Shown here piece after piece: positions 1 to 5,671 of a stretch of 6,805 nt of DNA. Positions within the stretch are counted from its first letter, which is position 1, and each line of letters starts with the position of its first letter. The notes under the pieces were generated by a model, which saw only the letters and a list, made by a program, of their open reading frames with translations, did no database searches and was not told the origin of the DNA. Made by a program: the position numbers and the translations under genes. This DNA is from Aestuariivirga sp. (GTDB taxonomy: Bacteria; Pseudomonadota; Alphaproteobacteria; Rhizobiales; Aestuariivirgaceae): contig JADCDC010000248.1 in the NCBI GenBank assembly GCA_020252385.1, positions 1 to 6,805 on the forward strand, given 5' to 3'.

Positions 1-352
1 GCCCCTCGGTTACGATGGTGCCGCTGGCGCGGTCCACCAGCTCATAGCTCACCGCGAGCGTCACCGCATCGCGGGTGACGTCGGGATTTGGCTTGTCGAT
101 GATGCCCTTCTTCTTCACCTCGGGCTTCAGCAAGAGCGTGTATTTGTCCTCGCCCTTGTTAGCCTTCATGGATGAGATGAGGTCATTGCGGATCAGCTGT
201 CCGACCCGGTCTTCCGCCTCCGGAATGGTGACCGAGGACAGCGTCGCGGCGACCCCGGCAGTCTCCGACGAGGAGCTGTAGAGCGGACGATAGCCGCAGC
301 CGGCGAGGACCAGCGTGACGGCAAGAAGAAGACTGGCGGCAGCCTGTCGCAT
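1..352 (-). CDS. lptE: LPS-assembly lipoprotein LptE, N-terminal part (cut by window edge)
   Basis: Outer-membrane lipoprotein that plugs the LptD barrel and helps insert lipopolysaccharide into the outer leaflet. The 117 visible residues start with a lipoprotein signal peptide: Arg2, a hydrophobic stretch of about residues 8-17, and a lipobox LAGC with the lipidated Cys at residue 19. This is followed by GYRPLYS, the typical beginning of mature alphaproteobacterial LptE. The next residues fit the family's alpha/beta fold, with a segment like VGQLIRNDL and alternating strands around residues 70-115. The start codon ATG (350-352) overlaps the leuS stop TGA (352-354) as TGATG. No Shine-Dalgarno sequence is visible upstream, so translation is probably coupled to leuS by re-initiation. 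The C-terminal part lies beyond position 1. In related genomes holA often follows, but that cannot be seen here. Identification rests on the lipobox plus the GYRPLYS motif and the position after leuS. Confidence 0.88.
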   Translation of the reverse strand, partial: MRQAAASLLLAVTLVLAGCGYRPLYSSSSETAGVAATLSSVTIPEAEDRVGQLIRNDLISSMKANKGEDKYTLLLKPEVKKKGIIDKPNPDVTRDAVTLAVSYELVDRASGTIVTEG

Positions 353-2925
353 CAGCCGACAATATTGGCGATACGGCCGGGCACCACAATCACTTTCTTC
401 ACCGCCCGCCCCTCGAGCGCCCGCGAGACGGATTCGAGTTTCAGCACAAGGGCTTCGACCGCCTTGGCATCGATATCCTTGGGCACCGTGATCTCGTCCC
501 GGCGCTTGCCGTTGACCTGCACCGCGATGGTGACCTGATCATCCGCCAGCAGGGCGGGATCGGGCTTGGGCCAGGGCGTGTCGACCACGTGGCCCGGCCG
601 GCCCAGCGCCTGCCAGCTTTCCTCCGCCAGATGCGGCATCATGGGCGCCGAGGCGAGGACCAGGAATTCCGCGGCCTCGCGCACCGAGGAGGCGTCGGCC
701 TTGCCACCGGCAAGTGCAGCGCCCAGCGCGTTGGCGAGTTCGTAGATCCTGGCGATGGCGCGGTTGAAGCGCAGCGCGGAGAGATCATCCGTCACCGCGG
801 CCAGCGCCTTGTGGGCGGCGCGGCGGAGGTAGAGGGAGGCATCGGCATCGCGGCCTTCGGCATAGCCGGCGGCGTCGTTGACGAGGCGCCAGATGCGCTG
901 GGTGAAGCGCCAGGCACCTTCAGCACCCGCCTCCGTCCATTCGATGTCGCGCTCGGGCGGCGTGTCGGAGAGCATGAACCAGCGTGCCGTGTCCGCACCA
1001 TAGCGGGCGATGATGTCGTCGGGATCGACAACGTTCTTCTTCGACTTCGACATCTTCTCGACGCCGCCCACCTCGAGGGGCTCGCCCGTCGTCGCATGCA
1101 CCCACTTGCCGTCCTGGTTCACCGCATCGGCCGGGAACACCCACTCGCCGCCCAGCGTACGGAACGTCTCGTGGATGACCATGCCCTGGGTGAACAGGCT
1201 CTCGAAGGGCTCCTTGATGGCGAGATGGCCCGTCGCCGTCATGGCGCGGGCATAGAAGCGCGAATAGAGGAGATGCAGGATCGCGTGCTCGACGCCGCCG
1301 ATGTACTGGTCGACGCCCATCCAGTAGGCCGCGGCCTTCCCGTCCACCGGCTCGTCCGCATGGGGCGAGCAGAAGCGCGCGTAGTACCAGGAGGAATCGA
1401 TGAAGGTGTCGAACGTATCCGTCTCGCGCCGCGCAGGCTTGCCGCAGGCCGGGCAGTTGACATGCTTCCACGTGGGATGGTGCTCGAGCGGGTTGCCCGG
1501 CTTGTCGAAGGTGACATCCTCCGGCAGCGTCACGGGGAGCTGCTCCTTCGGCACCGGAACGATGCCGCAGGCAGTGCAGTGGATCACCGGGATCGGGCAG
1601 CCCCAATAGCGCTGGCGGGAGACGCCCCAGTCGCGCAGCCGGAAATTCACCTTGCGCTCGCCGATGCCCATCTTCTCCATGCGCGAGGCGATGTCTTGCT
1701 TCGCCTCCGGCACACTCATGCCATCGAGGAAATCCGAGTTGATGAGCACGGTGTTGTCGCCTTCCTTTTCGAGGAAGGCCTCGTCGCCGACGGCGAAGCT
1801 CGCGGGGTCGGTGCCCCTCGGCGCGACGACGGGGAGGACGGGCAAACCATATTTCCGCGCGAAGTCGAGGTCGCGCTGGTCATGCGCGGGGCAGCCGAAG
1901 ATTGCGCCTTCGCCATAGCCCATCAGCACGAAGTTGGCGGCATAGACCGGAAGCCGGACGCCGGGGCGGAAGGGATGGCGGGCATAGAGGCCCAGCGCAT
2001 GGCCCTTCTTCTCCGCACGCTCGATCGTCTCCTCGGAGGTGCCGAGGGCGGCCACTTCGCGGCGGAAGGCAGCAAGGCCGGGGTCCTTCTCGGACAGCCG
2101 CCTCGCCAGCTCATGATCGGCCGAGATGGCGCAGAAGCTGGCGCCGAAGATCGTGTCATGGCGGGTCGTGTAGACGGTGAGGCGTTCGTCCAGCGCCTTG
2201 CCGTTCTCATCCTCCAGCGCGAAGGAGAAGCGCATGCCCTCCGAGCGGCCGATCCAGTTCTTCTGCATCAGCCGGACTTTCTCCGGCCACTTGCCGAGCC
2301 CGTCGAGCGCCTGGAGCAGCTCTTCCGAATAGGCGGTGATCTTCAGGAACCACTGCGCCAGCTCGCGCTTCTCGACGAGGGCGCCTGAGCGCCAGCCGCG
2401 CCCGTCGATCACCTGCTCGTTGGCGAGCACGGTGTGATCGACCGGGTCCCAGTTCACCATCGAGACCTTGCGCTCGACGAGGCCCGCTTTCATGAAGTCG
2501 ATGAACATCGCCTGTTCGTGGCGGTAGTAGGAGGGATCGCAGGTGGCGATCTCGCGGCTCCAGTCGAGCGCCAGTCCCATGGACTGGAGCTGGCGCTTCA
2601 TTGTGGCGATGTTGTCATAGGTCCAGGACTTGGGGTGGACGCCGCGGTCGATGGCGGCGTTCTCGGCCGGCATGCCGAAGGCGTCCCAGCCCATGGGATG
2701 AAGCACGTTGTAGCCCAGCGCCCGGCGGAAGCGGGCGATGACGTCGCCCATGGTGTAGTTGCGGACATGGCCCATGTGGATGCGGCCCGAGGGGTAGGGG
2801 AACATCTCGAGCACGTAGTACTTGGGGCGCGAGAGGTCTTCGCGGGCCTCGAAGCTCTTGTTCTCGGTCCAGTGCTTCTGCCAGCGCGGCTCGGCTTCGC
2901 GCGGGTTGTAACGTTCGGTGCTCAA
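352..2925 (-). CDS. leuS: leucyl-tRNA synthetase
   Basis: Cytoplasmic class Ia aminoacyl-tRNA synthetase that charges tRNA-Leu with leucine using ATP. At 857 residues it has the normal bacterial length. The Rossmann catalytic core has the HIGH-type motif HMGH at residues 50-53 and KMSKS at 624-628. The inserted CP1 editing domain contains TTRHDT (253-258) and the HDQRD segment with Asp349, the expected editing aspartate that holds the amino group of mischarged amino acids. A Cys4 zinc ribbon is formed by Cys450, Cys453, Cys491 and Cys494. The anticodon-binding and C-terminal domains follow. The start is TTG (2923-2925): it gives the family-typical N-terminus MSTERYNPREAEPRW, no ATG or GTG lies just upstream in frame, and the next Met (residue 41) is inside the conserved core. 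A weak AGGA (complement of 2936-2939) lies 10 nt upstream. One oddity is His256 where most family members have Pro (TTRPDT). The gene is followed directly by lptE with a one-base overlap. Confidence 0.98.
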   Translation of the reverse strand: MSTERYNPREAEPRWQKHWTENKSFEAREDLSRPKYYVLEMFPYPSGRIHMGHVRNYTMGDVIARFRRALGYNVLHPMGWDAFGMPAENAAIDRGVHPKSWTYDNIATMKRQLQSMGLALDWSREIATCDPSYYRHEQAMFIDFMKAGLVERKVSMVNWDPVDHTVLANEQVIDGRGWRSGALVEKRELAQWFLKITAYSEELLQALDGLGKWPEKVRLMQKNWIGRSEGMRFSFALEDENGKALDERLTVYTTRHDTIFGASFCAISADHELARRLSEKDPGLAAFRREVAALGTSEETIERAEKKGHALGLYARHPFRPGVRLPVYAANFVLMGYGEGAIFGCPAHDQRDLDFARKYGLPVLPVVAPRGTDPASFAVGDEAFLEKEGDNTVLINSDFLDGMSVPEAKQDIASRMEKMGIGERKVNFRLRDWGVSRQRYWGCPIPVIHCTACGIVPVPKEQLPVTLPEDVTFDKPGNPLEHHPTWKHVNCPACGKPARRETDTFDTFIDSSWYYARFCSPHADEPVDGKAAAYWMGVDQYIGGVEHAILHLLYSRFYARAMTATGHLAIKEPFESLFTQGMVIHETFRTLGGEWVFPADAVNQDGKWVHATTGEPLEVGGVEKMSKSKKNVVDPDDIIARYGADTARWFMLSDTPPERDIEWTEAGAEGAWRFTQRIWRLVNDAAGYAEGRDADASLYLRRAAHKALAAVTDDLSALRFNRAIARIYELANALGAALAGGKADASSVREAAEFLVLASAPMMPHLAEESWQALGRPGHVVDTPWPKPDPALLADDQVTIAVQVNGKRRDEITVPKDIDAKAVEALVLKLESVSRALEGRAVKKVIVVPGRIANIVG

Positions 2926-2967
2926 GGCTCTCGGGTCCTGTCGAAACGGATGGCGGTCTGGAGGGTG

Positions 2968-2996
2968 CTGGTACCAGTCCTTGAAATGGCCTGCAA
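2968..2996 (-). promoter_or_regulatory. weak candidate leftward promoter for leuS-lptE
   Basis: On the minus strand, TTGCAG (complement of 2991-2996) is followed after 17 nt by TACCAG (complement of 2968-2973). The -35 is fair and the -10 matches poorly. It is placed where a leuS promoter must be, about 40 nt upstream of the TTG start, and it overlaps the rightward candidate. Treat it as a location hint only. Confidence 0.2.
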
Positions 2997-3010
2997 GCTT
3001 GGCCTAAAGC
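2981..3010 (+). promoter_or_regulatory. candidate rightward promoter for yggS
   Basis: TTGAAA (2981-2986) is followed after an 18-nt spacer by TAAAGC (3005-3010). Transcription would begin near 3017, just ahead of the AGGAG ribosome-binding site at 3022-3026. The -35 is good and the -10 weak, and no alternative looks better in this 109-bp divergent region (2926-3034). Confidence 0.33.
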
Positions 3011-3021
3011 TGCGTGCCCAC

Positions 3022-3026
3022 AGGAG
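3022..3026 (+). promoter_or_regulatory. ribosome-binding site that fixes the yggS start
   Basis: AGGAG lies 8 nt before ATG at 3035. The alternative in-frame GTG at 3014 lies upstream of this site and would place the Shine-Dalgarno sequence inside the coding region, so ATG 3035 is preferred. Confidence 0.75.
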
Positions 3027-3034
3027 TTTGGCGA

Positions 3035-3694
3035 ATGGTGCACGAGGGCCTGAAGACGGTGCTGGACGGGGTGCTGCGGGCAACCCAGGCAGCCGGCCGG
3101 CCGGCGGGCGAGGTGAACCTCATCGCCGTCAGCAAGACGTTCGCGGCACCCGACATCATCCCCGTGATCGAGGCGGGGCAGCGGCTGTTCGGCGAAAATC
3201 GCGTGCAGGAGGCGAAGGGTAAGTGGCCGGCCCTCCGGATGCGCTGGCCGGACCTTGCGCTGCACCTGATCGGGCCGCTGCAATCCAACAAGGCGGCCGA
3301 GGCGGTGCAGCTGTTCGACGCCATCCACACCGTCGACCGCCCGAAGATCGCCCAGGCGATCGCCGCCGAAATGAAGCGGCAGGCGAAGCCCTTGACCCTC
3401 TTCGTGCAGGTGAACACCGGCCGCGAGCCGCAGAAGGCCGGGATCGACCCCGGCGAGGCGGATGCCTTCCTCGCGCGCTGCCGTGACGTGTTCGGCCTCG
3501 GGATTTCGGGCCTGATGTGCATTCCGCCCGCCGATGAGGACCCGCGGCCGCATTTCGACCTGCTGCGCGAGATCGCTCGGCGGAACGGCCTTCCCAAGCT
3601 CAGCATGGGCATGAGCGGCGACTATGCGGCGGCCATCGCGGCGGGCGCCACCCATGTGCGGGTGGGCTCGGCGATCTTCGGCAAGCGCGACTAG
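3035..3694 (+). CDS. yggS: YggS/PROSC-family pyridoxal phosphate homeostasis protein (PLPBP)
   Basis: Cytoplasmic protein that binds pyridoxal 5'-phosphate and is known to help keep vitamin B6 and amino-acid pools balanced; no enzymatic activity is established for the family. The 219-residue product is full length and is a single TIM-barrel (alanine racemase N-terminal-like) domain. The PLP lysine is Lys34 in AVSK. Other family motifs follow in order: FGENRVQE, HLIGPLQSNK, FVQVNT, GLM, the phosphate-binding SMGMSGDY, and a C-terminal VRVGSAIFG. An in-frame GTG 21 nt upstream could extend it, but AGGAG at 3022-3026 sits correctly for ATG 3035. It is transcribed away from leuS and toward the L,D-transpeptidase gene. 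Its stop TAG (3692-3694) lies within the left terminal direct repeat of the palindromic element that follows. The classification is secure; the symbol follows E. coli usage. Confidence 0.95.
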   Translation: MVHEGLKTVLDGVLRATQAAGRPAGEVNLIAVSKTFAAPDIIPVIEAGQRLFGENRVQEAKGKWPALRMRWPDLALHLIGPLQSNKAAEAVQLFDAIHTVDRPKIAQAIAAEMKRQAKPLTLFVQVNTGREPQKAGIDPGEADAFLARCRDVFGLGISGLMCIPPADEDPRPHFDLLREIARRNGLPKLSMGMSGDYAAAIAAGATHVRVGSAIFGKRD

Positions 3695-3772
3695 ATCATG
3701 CTCAAGCATTTCATCTGGAGCGAGTTCTTTTCGACCAGGTGATTCCACCTGGTCGGAACGCGCTCTAGATCA
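3691..3772. repeat. palindromic intergenic repeat element bounded by 8-bp direct repeats
   Basis: CTAGATCA occurs at 3691-3698 and again at 3765-3772. Between and partly including them lies a long imperfect hairpin from 3713 to 3770. Its outer arm 3713-3727 pairs with 3756-3770 (one A/G mismatch at 3723/3760, one G-T pair at 3717/3766). TTTT (3728-3731) is bulged. The inner arm 3732-3741 pairs perfectly with 3746-3755 over 10 bp, with loop ATTC. A second small inverted repeat, ATGCT-CA-AGCAT, is at 3698-3709. Both convergent genes take their stop codons from the CTAG of the direct repeats. No U-run follows the hairpin on either strand, so it is not a canonical intrinsic terminator, although such a stem may still end or stabilise both transcripts. 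The structure is seen directly. That it is a dispersed repeat of the type common in Hyphomicrobiales is inference. Confidence 0.7.
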
Positions 3773-4301
3773 CGATCCGGGTCTTCCGCCCGACGCGCTG
3801 CAGGATGATGCGCATGTCCCGGAGGGAGACGGCGATGCAGCCGGCCGTGGGGCCGCCGTCTGGCCGGCGGAGATGGAAGAACACCGCGCTGCCGTGACCC
3901 TGGATGCGCGGCCGCTCGTTGTGGGAGGTCTCGATCACGATGTCGTAGAGATGATCGGCCCGCCGCATCGTCTCATGCGCGGTGGCATAGGGGATTCTCA
4001 CCAGCCGGTTGTAGTTGCGGTCTCCCACGGTCTCGCACCAGCCGTCGCTTTCACGCAAGGCGCTGGCCTTCAGGCCGGAGCGCGGCGGCGGCATCCGGTC
4101 CTGGCGGTAGAACAGGCGGCGCAGCACGAAGGCGCCCCTGGGGCTTGCCCCGTCGCCTTCGCGCTTCAGGAAGGATTTGCCGCTCCGCCCGAGCGAGCAG
4201 GCAAAGCGAAGCTCGCCCAGTGCCAGGAGCCCGGTCGTTGCGCGGTCGCTCAAGCTCAGGATGCGGAGGGCCTTGGGGCGGATGTTGGGGCGTTTGGTCA
4301 C
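3765..4301 (-). CDS. L,D-transpeptidase-like (YkuD-domain) protein without a visible signal peptide
   Basis: A 178-residue protein with the YkuD catalytic signature: His136 in QGHGSAVFFH and His143, then the nucleophile Cys155 in TAGCIAVS. A region with DGWC and NYNR (about residues 85-98) is shared with the compact alphaproteobacterial subgroup of this family. Characterised YkuD enzymes form 3-3 peptidoglycan cross-links or attach proteins to peptidoglycan. For this short subgroup the reaction is inferred, not known. The start is GTG (4299-4301), with no Shine-Dalgarno sequence upstream. A downstream TTG at residue 17 is a possible alternative, since family alignments I recall begin near there. 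The first 35 residues are basic and not a convincing signal peptide, which is odd for a periplasmic enzyme. The gene is divergent from the cenR-like gene and convergent with yggS. Its last codons, ATC TAG, lie inside the palindromic element. Confidence 0.85.
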   Translation of the reverse strand: MTKRPNIRPKALRILSLSDRATTGLLALGELRFACSLGRSGKSFLKREGDGASPRGAFVLRRLFYRQDRMPPPRSGLKASALRESDGWCETVGDRNYNRLVRIPYATAHETMRRADHLYDIVIETSHNERPRIQGHGSAVFFHLRRPDGGPTAGCIAVSLRDMRIILQRVGRKTRIVI

Positions 4302-4325
4302 GCAGGCGTGTGTTGCGGATTGAAC

Positions 4326-4353
4326 TTGAAAAGGGCAGTCAACACCCTAACAT
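4326..4353 (+). promoter_or_regulatory. candidate promoter for the cenR-like gene
   Basis: TTGAAA (4326-4331), a 16-nt spacer and TAACAT (4348-4353) make a reasonable sigma-70-type promoter. Transcription would begin near 4360 and give an untranslated leader of about 48 nt before ATG 4408. It lies in the 106-bp divergent region shared with the L,D-transpeptidase-like gene. Confidence 0.42.
4337..4342 (-). promoter_or_regulatory. candidate -35 box for the L,D-transpeptidase-like gene
   Basis: The minus strand reads TTGACT (complement of 4337-4342), a near-consensus -35. No good -10 is found 16-18 nt downstream (around 4314-4321). If used, transcription would start only a few nucleotides before the GTG start, giving an almost leaderless message that would fit the absent Shine-Dalgarno sequence. 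It overlaps the spacer of the rightward candidate promoter, so the two could interfere. Confidence 0.28.
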
Positions 4354-4393
4354 TCCGGGGGTAGCGGACCAAGCGTTTTCAAGGACTTCGGCC

Positions 4394-4401
4394 AGGAAAG
4401 G
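4394..4401 (+). promoter_or_regulatory. ribosome-binding site of the cenR-like gene
   Basis: AGGAAAGG lies 6 nt before ATG 4408 (10 nt when counted from its AGGA part). It supports the chosen start, and no competing upstream start is seen. Confidence 0.65.
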
Positions 4402-4407
4402 TAGGCG

Positions 4408-5094
4408 ATGAGCAGCACGAAGAAGATCATCATCATCGATGACGACGAGCTGTTGCGCGAGGCGCTGAAGGAACAGTTCTCGCTCCATGACGAGTTCGAG
4501 GTGAGCGAGGCCGCGACCGCGACCCTGGGCGTCAAGGCGGTGAAGGCCGATCATGCAGACCTGGTGATCCTTGACGTGAACCTCCCCGACATGGACGGGC
4601 GCGAGGCCTGCAAGCTGATGCGGCGGAACGGCTACCGCGGACCCGTCATCATGCTGACTGCGCAGTCCTCGGAATCCGACACGATCCTGGGCCTCGATTC
4701 CGGCGCCAACGACTATGTGACGAAGCCCTTCCGCTTCGCCGTGCTGCTTGCCCGCATCAGGGCGCATCTCCGCCAGCACGAGCACAGCGAGGACGCGGTG
4801 TTCAAGGTTGGTCCCTACACCTTCAAGCCCTCCGCCAAGATGCTGGTCAGGCAGGACAACCGCAAGGTCCGCCTCACCGAGAAGGAGACCGCGATCATCA
4901 AGTTCCTGCTGCGCTCGGGCGAGCAGATCGTGAGCCGCGACGTGCTGCTGCAGGACGTCTGGGGCTACAACGCGGGTGTGACCACCCACACGCTCGAGAC
5001 GCATGTCTACCGGCTGCGCCAGAAGATCGAGCGGGACCCCTCCCATGCCGAGATCCTCGTGACCGAGGGGGGAGGCTACAAGCTCGTTCCGTGA
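4408..5094 (+). CDS. cenR: OmpR/PhoB-family response regulator, CenR-like
   Basis: A 228-residue two-domain transcription regulator. The receiver domain (about residues 5-122) has the acidic pocket Asp11-Asp13, the phospho-acceptor Asp56 in LDVNLPDMDG, the switch Thr84 in MLTA and Lys106 in TKPFRF. The C-terminal winged helix (about 132-228) ends in EILVTEGGGYKLV and includes WGYNAGVTTHTLETH and VYRLRQKIE, typical of the PhoB wing and recognition-helix region. The run ANDYVTKPFRFAVLLARIRA and the HEHSEDAVF linker closely resemble CenR as I remember it from Caulobacter and Rhizobiales. There CenR and its kinase CenK control cell-envelope integrity and CenR is essential. No histidine kinase lies in this window, in keeping with cenR being unlinked to cenK in some relatives. 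A good ribosome-binding site and candidate promoter lie upstream. Being a response regulator is certain; the CenR orthology is likely but unsearched. Confidence 0.8.
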   Translation: MSSTKKIIIIDDDELLREALKEQFSLHDEFEVSEAATATLGVKAVKADHADLVILDVNLPDMDGREACKLMRRNGYRGPVIMLTAQSSESDTILGLDSGANDYVTKPFRFAVLLARIRAHLRQHEHSEDAVFKVGPYTFKPSAKMLVRQDNRKVRLTEKETAIIKFLLRSGEQIVSRDVLLQDVWGYNAGVTTHTLETHVYRLRQKIERDPSHAEILVTEGGGYKLVP

Positions 5095-5125
5095 GCCTCA
5101 TTGCCTGAGCTTTGAGTTGCCTCGC

Positions 5126-5151
5126 CACCCGTGATAAGGGTCTTGCGGGTG
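5126..5151 (+). terminator. weak candidate terminator after the cenR-like gene
   Basis: CACCCG (5126-5131) pairs with CGGGTG (5146-5151) across a 14-nt loop and is followed by ATTTT. The stem is short, the loop large and the T-run brief, so any termination would be partial. It lies about 30 nt after the stop codon at 5092-5094. A weak promoter-like pair, TTGAGT (5112-5117) and TAAGGG (5135-5140), overlaps it and could instead serve the next gene. Confidence 0.3.
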
Positions 5152-5158
5152 ATTTTGG

Positions 5159-5191
5159 GGGCTTCATGGGGCGACCTGCCGACGGGCTTCA
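5159..5191 (+). repeat. paired direct repeat GGGCTTCA upstream of the cyclic-nucleotide-binding gene
   Basis: GGGCTTCA occurs at 5159-5166 and again at 5184-5191, starts 25 bp apart, just ahead of ATG 5204. In each copy a G-run follows shortly. The arrangement could be an operator or chance in a GC-rich leader. There is no independent support for either. Confidence 0.3.
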
Positions 5192-5203
5192 GGGCCGGGT
5201 TGA

Positions 5204-5671
5204 ATGAGCGTTCGGGCCGATGTCGAGACGATCCGCAGCATTCCGATCTTCTCGGAATGCGAGCCTGCGCATCTCCAGCTCCTAGCCTTTTCCGCGGTCC
5301 GCAAGGGATTCGAGCCGGGCGAAATGCTGGTGTCCCAGGGCACGCCCGGTACCGCGGCATACCTCATCCTGAGCGGCCGGGTGGATATCTCGACGAAGGA
5401 GGCCGGCTCACTCGGCGAGGCGGGCCCCGGCGCATTGCTGGGCGAGGTGGCGATGATCGGCGGCAGCCCCTATTCGATCACCGCGCGCGCCACGGAGGAC
5501 GTGGCGACGGCCCGCATCGACCGCGACCTGTTCCTGCGCGTGGCCCAGGAGTTCCCCGAATTCGGCACCGCCGTCCTCCGCTCCCTCACCCGCAAGCTGG
5601 AGCAGTCGGTGGAGGACCTCGGACAGGCCCGCACGCTGTTCGAGAAGGCGCGGTCCTTCCGGAGCCTATGA
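5204..5671 (+). CDS. small cyclic-nucleotide-binding-fold protein, no output domain
   Basis: A 155-residue protein made almost entirely of one CNB (Crp-like) beta-roll. It starts with a DVETIRSIPIFSEC segment typical of the N-terminal helix, has the strand-turn region PGEMLVSQGTPGTAAYLILSG (about 38-58), then the phosphate-binding cassette LGEVAMIGGSPYS (79-91), and ends in helices around residues 108-150. There is no helix-turn-helix or enzymatic domain. In the cassette Gly80 and Glu81 are kept. The arginine that normally contacts the cyclic phosphate (PR.A pattern) appears as Tyr90, so cAMP or cGMP binding is doubtful. ATG 5204 has a weak AGGG at 5191-5194. The gene follows the cenR-like gene on the same strand after 109 bp and may be co-transcribed. 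Its stop TGA (5669-5671) overlaps the stop of the convergent xthA. The fold is clear, but the ligand and role are unknown. Confidence 0.88.
   Translation: MSVRADVETIRSIPIFSECEPAHLQLLAFSAVRKGFEPGEMLVSQGTPGTAAYLILSGRVDISTKEAGSLGEAGPGALLGEVAMIGGSPYSITARATEDVATARIDRDLFLRVAQEFPEFGTAVLRSLTRKLEQSVEDLGQARTLFEKARSFRSL

Noticed and set aside
75..281. A 68-residue plus-strand open frame at the left end.
   Set aside because: It is antisense to the lptE coding sequence, with no ribosome-binding site or recognisable product.
589..2388. A 599-residue open frame on the plus strand opposite leuS.
   Set aside because: It is antisense to a clearly functional synthetase and has Arg/Ala/Gly-rich composition typical of shadow frames in GC-rich DNA. 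It has no recognisable domain.
3014..3034. A GTG start extending YggS by seven residues.
   Set aside because: The AGGAG at 3022-3026 would lie inside the coding region. ATG 3035 has ideal spacing to it and fits the usual family length.
2434..3222. A plus-strand open frame crossing the leuS start and the yggS beginning.
   Set aside because: It overlaps two well-supported genes in other frames and has no recognisable motif. It is explained by high GC.
2615..3748. A 377-residue minus-strand open frame opposite yggS running into leuS.
   Set aside because: It is antisense to yggS and out of frame with leuS. Its composition is that of a shadow frame and it has no family motif.
3733..3754. The 9-bp perfect stem read as a simple bidirectional intrinsic terminator.
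   Set aside because: No T-run follows it in either direction; on the plus strand the TTTT comes before the stem. It is better described as part of a larger palindromic element.
3624..4364. A 246-residue plus-strand open frame opposite the L,D-transpeptidase-like gene.
   Set aside because: It is antisense to a gene with an intact catalytic motif and begins inside yggS in another frame. It has no supporting ribosome-binding site or motif.
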